Shown here piece by piece: positions 20,121 through 31,410 of a stretch of 64,000 nucleotides of DNA. Position 1 is the stretch's first letter. Each line of letters begins with the position of its first letter. The translations under genes were made by a program, and so were the position numbers. Below the pieces are notes generated by a model, which did not search any database, was not told the origin of the DNA, and saw only the letters and a list, made by a program, of their open reading frames with translations. This DNA comes from Diphasiastrum complanatum (taxonomy: Eukaryota; Streptophyta; Lycopodiopsida; Lycopodiales; Lycopodiaceae), in assembly GCA_029204225.1 (NCBI GenBank), contig CM055100.1, positions 2,803,278 through 2,867,277 on the forward strand, written 5' to 3'.

Positions 20121-22859
20121 GGCTAGGTCAAGACTGCTCTATTGTGTCAGTACAAGTTATGGGTGAAAAGGCTCAAGACAATCAATGACAACACTATGTG
20201 ACAAAGCGAATCAACAGACTTGGACAAAAAAAGAAGAATCTTCATCAAGGATTCTCAAAAATAGTGCATGTGAAGGAAAAGTTCTGTGCAACTGATCCAA
20301 AATTCTCAAACTCCTTCACTGGTCAGTACCGACACAACAAAACAATGCTATCAAAGATGAAAACTTCAATATCTCTTCCAATGTTCATTAGGCGTTGAAA
20401 TAGCCTTCGAAATAGTAAATATTGTAGATCCGCCTATTCCAACGGCCTTTCCGACCTGTCTGCTTCTAAAAAAATTGGATCCACTGACTCCTTTGCCTCA
20501 GAGGAAAGCCTGCATAGAAAACGTGGTGTCAATAAAGCCAAACTGAGATCACATTGAGATGGATACTATGATGCTAGAGAAAGAGAGAGTGAGAAAGGAG
20601 ATTACCTTGCATCCAACAAATAAAAAAGCCTCCATCCTCCACTTTCTCTTTCTTTCTTGACCTCCCCACATTTGATTTTACAAGGAGTAAGCTATGAGGA
20701 AGAGCAAGGGCAACAAGCCAAGTGCAAGAGGAGCAAGCAAGAACAAACAAAATGCAAGAGGAGAAAGCAAAGAGCAATATCAAGAGAAGCAAGAAGAGCA
20801 CTCAAATGTGAGGAGAATAAGGAGAGCAAGAAGAATAAAGTGGGTGAGCAAGGATCAACAAACAAGGGAGAGGACAAAGGCAGCAGGTACGTCCCTTGAT
20901 TCCATCACCCACTCCTCTTCCCTCTTCAAAAATGCCGCAAAAAATGTCAGTCTTTTCAAACTTTTCAAGAATCTGTCTGACCCTCGGTATACACCTCATA
21001 GTAGCTTCAGTATATCGAGGGCAATTTAGAGGCCTTGACTAAATTAGAATTAGTATTCCTTGCTTGTTCCGAGGTGCATTCTTAATTGATGCATTCTAAA
21101 TCAACTCAAAATTAATGCATTCTAAAAAACACACAATTTTCATAGATGGCCGGCTCCTCCCAAGCCTTGTCAAAGAATATATAGTGCACTTGACGGCACA
21201 ATTTCTTATATGCTAAATTGTATTTCTCATATGGTTAAAGGATGTCATAAGTGTTTAAACATCGATGTATTTGGCATCCAAGACCTATTCTTGGGTGACC
21301 AGTGTTGGTCGGGTAACGATTTTTTATTTTTGGTTCTCAACCCGCTTATCAACCCGGTTCTAATTAAAACCCTGACCGGCGGGTACACTTGTTACCCTAA
21401 ACCGGCTTATGTGTAGAACCGGCGGATATGTTCCTTTGTAAGAATCGGCCACAAGTTAGAACCGTCAGGTCCCTTTGATCCCTAGAGGGGGGTATAACCT
21501 GAGTATCATGGGCTGATAACAATCTAGCATATAATCTGTTTATGAATTGTAAAAAATGTATGAGCAGAGGTTGGAATGGACCTCGGAATAATAGATGGTA
21601 TACTAGTAGCCTTAAACAGATCCAAATATTTCGAGGTCTGTTCCGATGACCGCTGATTCCCACCCCAGTTGAAAGACGTACCCATTATCAACAGATCTAT
21701 CAATAAAAGTACAGATTTCTTTCTAGGATGTGCAGATATGTTTTCATGAATCTTAATGAAAATAACGCTGAATGTAGTTCTACACTACAAAATGTGGATC
21801 TACAACAAAAAATAGGAGACAAACTACTACAATATTGTATAGGTACTTGGAACTGCTAGTAGTTGTGTTAGTTAGCTGCTTGGATAATGTTAGAGCCCAA
21901 GAATCGGCATAAAAAACTGCAAAACAATTTCATATCAAGAACCCATGTAACAAATCCTCATAAGGAAATCATAAAACTGGTCAGCACAATTGAATAGTCC
22001 CCCAAGAAACAAATCACATGGCCTCTTCTCACCTTGCTAGCACTTAGCCAAGCAAAGTGCCTTATAGATTTTTCAGCAGCATTCTACACCATCCAGATAG
22101 AGGAAGTAGTTTCTAAAAATTGTAAATCCAAGAAAGAAAAGACTTCTGATATGGATTGGACTAGCAGTTCAAGGCGTAGCGAAACTCCTCACAAGGGAAT
22201 AGGCAGCGGATCCTAGACATCAGTTGAGCTCGCCACCTAGAGAATTTGCATCCCAGCTTGAAGAAATGTTACGAGTGAGCCCACACCGCAAGCCCCACCA
22301 GCAGCAACTCCCAGCACACCACTGAGTAGTAGCCAGTTATAGGAGCTACTAAGCAAACGACCCACATTAGGGCTCCCACCCTTACTTGTTGCCCCTCAGG
22401 AAATTAGCTCACCTACAAGGGATGAGACAGGAGATGAGAAGCAAGCTAAGTAAGAAGTAACAGAAGTGGTCAAATTAGACCAAGGGGCCCAAGATCAAAT
22501 TCATCAAGGGGACAAAATCACCATTGCGGCTTGGGAGTCAGATCACCACTTCAGACTTACACAACATATCCTAACGGGTTTGTCTCCCCTTGACAGCTAT
22601 GACAAGGGCACCTCATCTCCCACAGCAGTTTAACCACCATCGACCACCCATGTGTCACCCCCAATAGCAGTGGTACCAGCTCCATCGGTGCCCCCAACTT
22701 GGGGACACCTCCAGATGAGATCGATGTTGTGCCAGAGGCCTATGCTGGCAACCTGCGCCCTTTCTCATGTGCATGGCCTTATCAAGGATCTCAATTAGAT
22801 GTTTTCAAGCAAGGGCATCAAGTAAACAACTAAAGCCTTAGATTTTACGTAAGCGATTT
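20121..22859. other. long spacer, no gene recognised
   Basis: Nothing here matches a known protein. 20690-20880 is A/G-rich with repeated GCAAG-type text and gives Lys/Arg/Glu-rich translations in several frames, which I treat as composition, not coding. 22200-22850 has a more balanced base composition with Pro/Ser-rich but stop-broken translations and may be an old gag or gypsy internal region. Confidence 0.4.
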
Positions 22860-23388
22860 CCTATCCACGCTTTTTCTGACGCATTTCCTCACTAGCAATA
22901 AACATGTCGACAACCTTCTACCATAGCAAATGCAAGCAAGTGTCATGGGACCTGCCATCACCTATTAGGTGGGGGATAATGCTGGACACTTAGTGGGTCC
23001 TACCACTAAAGTGCTATTGGCTGAGCTTACCAAGTGGGCCCCGCATAGTACACCGTATAGTTAGAGTAATAAGTGTGAGAGCACTGTCTTCCTGCATGTA
23101 TAAGCCTAACCCAATGAGCACAAGTAGCAAGTTGTAATTTATAGGAATGAGCTACTTGGGACATATAATAATTAAAAAACCTGAAAGTCAAATTTGAAAA
23201 TGTTGAATTTATCTCCTCTACTCTCCTAAATCCCATGTTAATCTAGTTCCATTCATTGCTGCATATTTAGTTGCATTGTCACACAACTCAACTACTGAAG
23301 ACGAGCAAGAGAAGAGGCCGACATATTGGGTTTGTCCGACTTATCAGGAAGATCCAACTTGGCCGACTTATTGGAGAAACTTTACTTA
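22860..23388. repeat. left arm of a 529-bp inverted duplication
   Basis: Pairs with 24841-25369 in reverse complement at roughly 90-95% identity by eye. The arm covers a gypsy LTR-G piece (22985-23200, preceded by GGTGGGGGATAATG) and the first 188 bp of LTR-C. Confidence 0.85.
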
Positions 23389-24088
23389 TCCGACATATCG
23401 GAGAAGTCTGACTTATCGGACCTCCTCACGCTCACTTCCTGTACTGTGCACCTATCTTGACAATGACAACATCCACGATCTTCGTCTTGACGACACAACA
23501 GCTCCACACCATCTTTTGTACACTCATTTGCACAAATGTAAATTGTATATAGATCATTGTAATCAATCAATGAGTAGTAGTTAACGAGACAGACACTGTA
23601 GATGCCTTCATGCATCGATTCTTTCTTCAGACGGATTGTCAGTAATAAGCTATAGCTTTTACAGATTGTAGTTAGCTTTGTGAGCATGCGGTTACACCCG
23701 TAATTGTCTTGTGCTCACCTGCATTATCTGACTTGTATTTCATTACACTTGATCTGAATAAACTATTGTCTGGTTCTGCGTTTAGATTCTTTGTCAATAT
23801 TGTATGCTTTCCACTTTCTGTTCTGACTTTCTGACTTGTATTTCATTACACTTAATCTGAATAAACTACTGTCTGGTTATGCGTTCAGATTCTTTGTCAA
23901 TATTGCATGCTTTCCACTTTTTGTTTGATTTTTTGATTGCTTTGTCTGATTGTCTGCTCTTCGCTTCGGCAACCACAGTGCAATCAAGCTCTAGTTCATT
24001 CTTGTGTTCGCCTACTGTTAACGCTTATTCTTAACCAATAGTGCACGCACCGAGGGAAATCTCGCTTCCAAATATGCGTTCCCCAACA
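23201..24088 (+). repeat. LTR-C, 5' LTR of Copia-C
   Basis: Starts TGTTGAATTTATCTCC, inside gypsy LTR-G sequence, and ends just before a consensus primer-binding site. It contains an 18/9-bp-period minisatellite (23317-23442). The first 90 bp or so recur at 37889-37980 and, inverted, at 24841-25030. Confidence 0.75.
23317..23442 (+). repeat. minisatellite in LTR-C, period 18/9 bp
   Basis: Units such as GCCGACATATTGGGTTTG, TCCGACTTATCAGGAAGA, GCCGACTTATTGGAGAAA and TCCGACATATCGGAGAAG follow each other, with 9-bp half units between some. The spacing keeps one reading frame open (SDLSGRS, ADLLEK, SDISEKS, SDLSD). Confidence 0.7.
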
Positions 24089-24100
24089 TGGTATCAGAGC
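24089..24100 (+). other. primer-binding site of Copia-C
   Basis: TGGTATCAGAGC is a perfect match to the plant copia consensus for initiator tRNA-Met. Confidence 0.9.
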
Positions 24101-24291
24101 ATTGATATCAAAACCTATCTGACTACTTAAGCGGTTTTACGTCAGAGCTATTTCTATAGCCTGATAGGCTTCCCATAGAACCTGATCCTACTAGCCGATA
24201 GGATAATTGTTTTCTTGTTCTGTAAGTTTGCAATAGATTTTCATTCTTAAGTCACTGATAGTTACTACTATCACTTAGACTAATCTTCCAC

Positions 24292-24838
24292 ATGGATTCC
24301 CAAGGCAAATCCAGTCCTATCATGGACAAGCTTGATGGAGCCAATTACCATCTGTGGAAATTTAGGATGAGAACTGTGCTAATGGCCAAGGAGTTGTATG
24401 ACATTGTTACAGGTGCAGAGGCAAGACCTGAAGCCGACGATGCAGCAATCTCCCGATGGAAGCTGAAGGATGGCAAAGCATTCGCACTAATCCTCAACAT
24501 TTCAACACTCAGATCGACCATGTGTCTGAAGCTCAGACATCCAAGGAAGTCTGGGACATCTTGAGTACATTATACGATGTGGGAGATATAGCTTCCAAGC
24601 TACATCTCAGGAAGAAATTTTACTCCCTCAAGATGACAAATGGTAATTCCCTACAGAATCACATCAACTAGTTTAAGAACCTACTAAAGCAAATGGCCGT
24701 TGTCGAATCTGCCATAGACGATTAAGACGCAGTAATGACACTACTATCAAGCTTGCCAAGCTCATACGACAGCTGGGTGATGATCATCACAACACACCCA
24801 GAGCTGACTCTCTCAAGAGTCATTACAATGTTGTTGTG
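24292..24838 (+). pseudogene. Copia-C gag fragment
   Basis: ATG 24292 starts MDSQGKSSPIMDKLDGANYH, a copia gag of the UBN2 type. It closely parallels the gag of Copia-E at 55881. A frameshift near 24500 moves the frame to EAQTSKEVWDILSTLYDVGD, SKLHLRKKFYSLKM and VMTLLSSLPSSYDSWVMIIT, with stops at about 24669 and 24723. The frame ends where the inverted LTR-C arm begins at 24841, so protease, integrase and RT are missing. Confidence 0.9.
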
Positions 24839-24840
24839 GA

Positions 24841-25369
24841 TAAGTAAGGTTTCTCCGATAAGTCGGCCAAATTGGATCTTCCGGATAAGTCGGACAAACC
24901 CGATATGCCAGCCTCTTCTCTTGCTCGTCTTTAGTAGTTGAGCTGCGCGACAATGCAAGTAAATATGCAGCAATGAATGGAACTAGATTAACATGGGATT
25001 TAGAAGAGTAGAGGCGATAAATTCAACATTTTCAAACTTGACTTTTAGGTTTTTTAATTATTATATGTCCCAAGTAGCTCATTCCTATAAATTACAACTT
25101 GCTACTTGTGCTCATTGGGTTAGGCTTATACATGCACGAAGACAATGCCCTCACACTTATTACTCTAACTATATGGTGTACTATGGTGGGGCCCACTTGG
25201 TAAGCTCAGCCAACAACACTTTAGTGGTAGGACCCACTAAGTGTCCAACATTATCCCCCACCTAAATAGGTGGCGGGTCCCACGACACTTGCTTGCATTT
25301 GCTATGGTAGAAGGTTGTCGACACGTTTATTGTTAGTGAGGAAATGCGTTAGAAAAAGCATGGATAGGT
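24841..25369. repeat. right arm of the 529-bp inverted duplication
   Basis: Reverse complement of 22860-23388. The inner end (TAAGTAAGG...) abuts Copia-C gag, and the outer end passes through LTR-G and its polypurine tract. Confidence 0.85.
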
Positions 25370-25605
25370 GATAGGGGAAAAATTCCCGACGGGGGATTGG
25401 TCTCGCCAAGAAGCCCTACAGAGAAGGGCCCACACTGCCCTTACGTGAGTGATTGGGGAATTGCCACTTCCAATCCCGAGGGCCATCCCAACCACCCCGT
25501 GCTCCCCAGCCGTTGAGGGTTTTCCAGGTCCCCAGAGACACGGCTACAGGGAGGTGTAATTGTAATCTCAGTCCTATCGGTCTTGCGGCCTAGATTTCTC
25601 GTCTT
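25370..25605. other. spacer, no gene seen
   Basis: GC-richer sequence with no recognisable product, directly after the inverted arm. Confidence 0.4.
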
Positions 25606-26200
25606 CTAGATTGTCCACCCCTCTATGTAGAAGTCCGTAGAGGGGTCATCGCTACTAGTTTCATCTCTCTTTGTTTTTGGTGGATCTAATTCTGGGGGTA
25701 TGTTATTACTGCTAGCTGGTCCGGGTAATTGCACTTGCGATCCAAATGGTATGAAAGGCTGGGTGGGTCTCGTGTAGTCGGTGGAAACGGTGTAACTCAA
25801 ATGCAAGAACCCATCAATAATGAACTCATAGGTTTCAAAGTAACTATAGCCCCCACAATGTTGTATTCTAAATATAGTATTTCCTGCCTGTAAGTGAGGG
25901 TAAAGCGTCGGGGTATGAAAATAATAGTGTGTGGCTCCTTCCCAGATTAATTGACAGACATCCCCTAATGTAGGGTGAAACGATTCTCATCCATCATGTT
26001 CAAGGGTCCAACCCCCCACGAGGGAGGGAGTAGTTCGGCGCATTTTCCATCCTATGTCTCTAGAGGCACCTACCATGGCCGCGTATCTATATCTCAAAGT
26101 ACAAGTCCGGGTGGTATTGCTCATGCCAGTATCTGTGGTTCTTCACGACGGTCGAGATTTCACGGCTAGAGGTCACATGAGTGTAAGCACCCACAAATGC
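25606..26200 (-). pseudogene. unrecognised protein remnant 1
   Basis: Read on the minus strand, about 195 codons are nearly continuous with one frameshift near 26090 and one stop near 25985. Pieces include VGAYTHVTSSREISTVV, NHRYWHEQYHPDLYF, YAAMVGASRDIGWKMRR, GDVCQLIWEGATHYYFHTP, GYSYFETYEFIIDGFLHLSY and a Pro/Asp-rich tail ending in FYIEGWTI. The even amino-acid use (Trp, Tyr, His, Phe) argues for former coding. I recognise no family. It could be a host gene with introns, a viral coat-like or movement-like relic, or part of an unknown element. Confidence 0.4.
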
Positions 26201-26836
26201 TATAGAGATTTCCATAGGGGTACTCAATTAGTGATCATAGGTCCAATGAAATGAAGTCATCATCGGTTGCTAGTTATTTACTTAGAATGTGTAACTAGAG
26301 TGTTCAACCGAGCATGGTGAAATAAACAGACAATCATCAAATGGTTATACTACAATATCTCTTAGTTCCGTGTAGTGTGAGGGTGCCAATTATACGCGTC
26401 GCCTTGTTTGGTAGGCGGTGGTATTTTGCCAAGCGTCAGGCCTAGATATTTCGCTAGGCAATTCCAACGATGGAGGTGACTATGACGACCCCTAACCGAG
26501 CAGTGTGTTTCAACCACGTACGGTGGACCCGCTCTTCTATATCAAAGAGGTCGAGCTTACGACTCAAGTACACAAAATTGACTAATTGTCAAGTACAATG
26601 TCAAATGGGACTTTGCAAACTAAGCATCATACACGTAAAACTTTCAACCTTCAATAGTTACGAACATAATATGAGAGGCCGCAATCAGCATACTAATGAA
26701 CATGGTCATCATTAGGCAACTTCATACTAAAGAACAACAGAGTCAAGCCAAATTCGAGTTACACTATACTAGCAATGCGAGCACCATGTAAAACATAAGA
26801 TTGAGTCTTGGAACCCAACAATCATAGATAAATTGA
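26201..26836. other. non-coding stretch between two remnants
   Basis: No convincing frame on either strand. On the minus strand a GT follows the remnant-2 frame (CACAAG|GTATAT at about 26875) and an AG precedes the remnant-1 frame (CTATAG at about 26196). It could therefore be an intron, but this is untested. Confidence 0.3.
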
Positions 26837-27260
26837 CTAGCAACACCATACTTCAAAAAATTCCAAAAATATACCTTGTGTGTGTGGGGCCCGATGATGT
26901 GCCTTCAAGAAAACTGCCAAGTCATGAATGTGTGTTGTGTCAATCATCCATGAGCTTCCCTCTCCTATGCTCGGACTCTCCAAGAACTCCGGCTTAAAGG
27001 CGTGGAAAGGCAACCCGAGAGTATAGAGGCAGCTCAAGAACTCTTGCTTAAAACCAACCCTCTGGCTCCGCTTGGAACATATTTTGGTGAGGTCGTGATT
27101 GAACCCTTCCAACCCACCAATGCGTCAGCAAAGCAACTCTTACGATTCAATTCTGAGATGGGTATTGTAAGCAAAAGGTTTGTATGCAACCAAACTTGAT
27201 GAAATGTGGCACTCAGTCAGGTTGACCCTCCAACGACGGGCTGGTAGAACTCTTGATAAA
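26837..27260 (-). pseudogene. unrecognised protein remnant 2
   Basis: A minus-strand frame of roughly 140 codons with two stops near 27130-27150. Pieces include LTECHISSSLVAYKPFAYNT, FNHDLTKICSKRSQRVGF, FLSCLYTLGLPFHAFKPEFL, SSWMIDTTHIHDLAVFLKAH. It ends at or near a GTATAT that could be a splice donor. I do not recognise it. Together with remnants 1 and 3 it forms a 2.6-kb minus-strand block with coding character. Confidence 0.35.
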
Positions 27261-27491
27261 AACGATAAAGTGCCATAATGTGCACAGACAGAGCAACATC
27301 AACAATTCAACCCTTACACTGAGGTGGTGCAGAAAGTCAAGGCGAACCATGAAAGTGGATAAAATGTCAAAATGCGATCCACGAACATCTCTATATAACA
27401 GTAGAAGCGCGATCTTGTCTTCTGACAGATTGTATTACCTCATCCGGGTCTGTTTGTGGATCTGTTGTACTGTAAAAAATTTGAATCGAGC

Positions 27492-28267
27492 TCACGATTT
27501 CAACAACATCATGTTATTTCCCAAAGGACCGAGTGGTACATCAATCAATTTATTCTTTTCAAGATGAACATACCAACTATCTTCAGTCAATATTTTAGAC
27601 ATTTCAACAGATGGAACAGTTAGGGATAAGGATGCATATGTATACTCAGGAGAAGTTTCTTTTATATACAAATGTCTGGTTGACAAAGGGCATAAGAAAT
27701 GAAAAAGGCAAGGTTTAGGTAAGGATATGTATAATAGGATTCTGTAATCAGATTTATGGATCAAAGCAAATTTTGTTCCTTCAATCCTTTTAGGTATTGA
27801 CAATAGTTTGATTCCCAATCTGTGTATATTTCTCACAAATTATGGAAGTAAGGTGGATTAGTAATTGAAACACAGATAGGTTTGGAGCTTGATGTAATTC
27901 CATAAACATCAAAAGTATTTATAGTACTTATTTTATTCACGTGCTCATCCAGAGCAAGTAAAATATTGTTTTCAGGTTGTTTAAGGTATTCAAGGATGTA
28001 TATTTTTAGACAGCTCAGCATTAGCTTTGATTAGCTCATGATCTTTCTGTGCTAGCTCAGATCGGTCTATTGTAAACTTAGTGCTCAACTTCCTTGAAAC
28101 TTTTTCCAGAGTAACCGTGTGGCGAATGGAGTCTTGAGTATCCAGAAATAATTGGCCGAAGACTTGCTTGAACATGTCTTCATCCAAAATTGCAGGTTCA
28201 GCTTTGTTTTCCATTCTTTGCTCTGATTGTCTATCAAGATACTGGATTTCTTCTTGTTGAGTGACAT
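27492..28267 (-). pseudogene. unrecognised protein remnant 3
   Basis: A minus-strand coding trace of about 245 codons broken by two frame changes. 27990-28260 reads QEEIQYLDRQSEQRMENKAE and MFKQVFGQLFLDTQDSIRHT and looks coiled-coil-like (Gln, Glu, Lys, Leu rich). 27833-28000 reads LKQPENNILLALDEHVNKIS. 27492-27836 reads RLGIKLLSIPKRIEGTKFAL, TSPEYTYASLSLTVPSVEM and DSWYVHLEKNKLIDVPLG. No family comes to mind. It starts just beyond the truncated RNase H of Copia-D on the same strand. Confidence 0.4.
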
Positions 28268-28276
28268 CCTACTGCT

Positions 28277-29650
28277 ACTATGCTTTGGCCTGATGCTTGC
28301 TGCTGAGTGATATAATTGTGGGGTTGTACTGATACAAATTAATGTCTGACAGTAAATTTCTCACTCAAAACGCTTCTTTAGTAGATTGGGAAGCAACAAT
28401 GTATTCTGCTTCTGTAGAAGAAAGAGCGATGGAGGTTTGCTTACGACTGTTCCATGAGATAGGACTGCCGTTGAAGAAGAATGTAAATCTAGATGTGGAC
28501 TTACAATTGTCTACATCTCCTCCCTAGCTTGCATCAGAATATCCACTGAGTTGATGAAGATTGTCGTTGCCAACTTCTCCATAACAGATGCACTGGTCCA
28601 TGGTAGTTCGAATGTACCTCATGACTCTTACGAGAGCCTTCCAATGGGTAATGTCAAGATTAGCCATATATTGACTGACTGAGCTTACTGCAAAAGAGAT
28701 GTCAGGCCTTGTATAGACCATTACGTACATGAGAGATCCAAGTATCGATCGATAAGGGTACTCTCTCATCTGATCCTCTTCTTGCTTGGTCTGGAGACAT
28801 TGGTCCTTTGACAAATGCAGGCCTGGATTCATCAATGAGTGAGCTAATTTACAATTCATTAGATTGTATCTATCAAGAACGTTGTGAAGATACCTTTGTT
28901 GAGTGATATAAATCAGTCTTATCGCTCTGTCTCTGTGGATCTGAATGCCCAAACAAAAGTGAGCTTCGTCCAGATCAGTCATGTCAAACTCCGAAAACAG
29001 CATCTGCTTAGAATCCTTGACCAAATTGGTATTGTTGCTGAAAAGCAATGTATCATCTACATATAAGGTGATGATAGTGAAGGATTGTTGCACCGACTTG
29101 GAATAGACATTGCAATCAACACTGCTTGGTTGGAATCCTTATTTGATGAGGAATGTGTTGATCCTCTCAAACCAAGCTTTGACAGATTGTTTCAAACCGT
29201 AAAGTGCTTTATGGAGTTTACAGACATGATTCTTCATACCTTCCAGAACGTATCCTTCGGGCATGTAGATGTCTTCTTGTATAACTCCATTCAGATAAGC
29301 TGTTTGAACATCAAGTTGATGTACTTTGAGGTCGGCAACTGCAGCATATGATAAGAGGGCTCGGATCGACGAATGCTTGACTACTGGACTGAAAGTCTCA
29401 CTGTAGTCGACGTTGGGGATTTGAGTGAATCCTCGTGCTACCAGTCTTGCCTTCCTTCGATCAATTGTTCCATTGGCATTGTATTTGATCTTGAAGATCC
29501 ATTTGCAATCAATGATATTGTAGCCAGTAGGAGCTTCAACCAGTGACCACGTCTGGTTCTTGATCAGAGAGGAATACTCTCTGTCCATAGCTTCTCTCCA
29601 GAGATCAGAGTCTGGTTGGCTGAGTGCCTCTTCGACTGTCATCGGTTCCT
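28277..29650 (-). pseudogene. Copia-D RT-RNase H remnant
   Basis: Minus strand. 29139-29642 is the RT N-terminal half (NQTWSLVEAPTGYNIIDCKW, KARLVARGFTQIPNVDYSET, HQLDVQTAYLNGVIQEDIYM, LHKALYGLKQSVKAWFERIN). 28524-29093 is the RT end with the catalytic site (IITLYVDDTLL), FCLGIQIHRDRAIRL and YTRPDISFAVSSVSQYMA. A TAG at 28524-28526 replaces the Trp expected after SGYSDAS. RNase H continues to about 28340 (CKSTSRFTFFFNGSPISWNS, SSTEAEYIVASQSTKEA). A frame change lies near 29100. Gag, protease, integrase and LTRs are absent. Confidence 0.9.
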
Positions 29651-30225
29651 ATATCAAGAGACATGCAGACTCAGGAGTATACCTTGTGGGCTGTGTGCAC
29701 ACTCGGCTTGATCTTCTAGGAGGAATCAACTGATGAACCACTCCTGGGATTGTTAAAATTGGAAAAACAAAGCAATATTGATTTTTTGGCTTGCTACAAA
29801 TGTTGTACCATGCAAGTATGTAGCTCATAAATGCAAAATGCCATGTTTGGCCTACATAGAACTCAAGCTACATGGTTATGTAATATCTAGTTTGAAGAAT
29901 ACAACTTGCATATGGTTTGTAGACATAGAATTGGCAAATTCATGCTTGTAGAAACTCGTGGCAATTCACATGCATTGATTGTAAGTGATCCATAGTGACA
30001 TGCAAGGCATGCACAAAGTGTAATGGACACATGCATGATGATTTGTACTTTGTTAGTTAGAACTAGTACACTTGTAAAAAGTTGGTAGAATTTTTTGCAT
30101 GGCAAGTGACAAATGTCACATAGACTCTAGATATCACTTTAGTTGTCATTTTGGAATGGATAGATGTGGTTCTACCTCGAGCTACCTTAAACTCCATAAA
30201 TATGTGTAGATCTCTTCACAAGCAT
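29651..30225. other. spacer, no gene seen
   Basis: AT-rich junction between the opposed fragments Copia-D and Copia-B; the phrase ACATGCATGATGATTTG and similar text is unremarkable. Confidence 0.4.
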
Positions 30226-31410
30226 GCAACTACAATTGAGAGTAGAGATGTTATATTCCATGAAGATCAAAAATACATTCTTGAGAAGGCCGAGTTCAAA
30301 GATTCTTATAAAGATACTCCAATCATCACCCTTGAAGATTATCATGGAGAGATGGGTCCGAGAATTGAGGAGGAGTCACCTCGAATCTTTTCACCAAGGA
30401 GATCTCAAAGAGAAAGATCTGAGCCTAGAAGGCTTACCTATGAAGATAGAGGCAAGCAAGTGGAAATCAACTTCACTAATTATGCCTATTTTATTTCTCA
30501 TGAGGAGCCGAAGGATGTATATGATGCACTCAACTTGAAGGAATGGTACCTTGCCATGAAGGAGGAATATGAAACTTTGATGGCCAATAAGACATGGGAG
30601 TTTGTGGATCTTCCATCCAACAAGCACATCATTGGTTGTAAGTGGGTTTTTTGAGTCAAGTATAATCAAGATGGCACAATCAACAAGTACAAAGCTAGGC
30701 TTTGTGCTAAAGGTTTTGCTCAAGTTTATGGACTGATTATGAGGAGACCTTTGCCCCAGTTGCAAAGATGGTATCAATTAGAATCATAATTTCTCTTGCT
30801 TGTTTTTTCAATTGGCAAGTTCTTCAACTAGATGTCTCTAATGCATTTCTAAATGGGTATCTAGAAGAAGAGATTTATATGGATTAGCCTATTGGGTTCA
30901 TCCATGATAAAGAAAAAGTTTGCTTGCTCTTCAAAAGTTTATATGGATTGAAGCAAGCTCCAAGGTCATGGTATTCTCAACTTAACACCTTTCTTGAGTC
31001 ACTAGGATTAAATCTTAGTAACTATGATCCTTCCTTATATGTCAAGTTTTTTGATAAAGATATTGTCATTCTTCTTATTTATGTTGATGATATCATTCTG
31101 ACAGGAAGTAGTATCAAGTTAGCTGAGGAAACCAAGATTGCACTTGGAACAGAGTTCAAGATGCAAGATCTTGGAAAAATTCACTATATTCTAGGATTAG
31201 AGATTGACTTTCTTAAAGATAAAGCTTTTGTATGTCAATCCAAGTATGCTCTTTCAATGTTAAAAAAGTTCAATATGTTGAATTGCAAGAGTATAGAAAC
31301 ACCTATGGAGCAAAATGTAAAGGATTCTAACAAAGGTGATGAAAGATCCTTCCTAGACATCACACTTTTTAGAAGTCTTATAGGCTCCTTAATTTGGCTC
31401 ACAATAACTA
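30226..31410 (+). pseudogene. Copia-B RT fragment, first copy
   Basis: Starts in the integrase-RT linker (IESRDVIFHEDQKYILEKAE, GPRIEEESPRIFSPRRSQR). RT follows (EEYETLMANKTWEFVDLPSN, IIGCKWVF followed by a TGA), then a frame change at about 30725. 30924-31410 carries FKSLYGLKQAPRSWYSQLN, the catalytic ILLIYVDDIILTGSS and LGKIHYILGLEIDFLKDKAF. It stops inside RT at LIGSLIWLTITN. It is the same family as 34755-36775 and 45009-47811. Both ends are truncated and no LTR is present. Confidence 0.9.

Noticed and set aside
20694-21029. 111-codon Lys/Arg/Glu-rich frame
   Set aside because: A/G-rich composition keeps several overlapping frames open; no domain or conserved motif.
23276-23584. 102-codon frame with PTYW-type repetition in LTR-C
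   Set aside because: It is another frame of the 18-bp minisatellite; the array is described as a repeat instead.
24841-25369. Independent DNA transposon with terminal inverted repeats
   Set aside because: The arms are pieces of known gypsy and copia LTRs in this window, and no target duplication flanks them, so a secondary inverted duplication is the simpler explanation.
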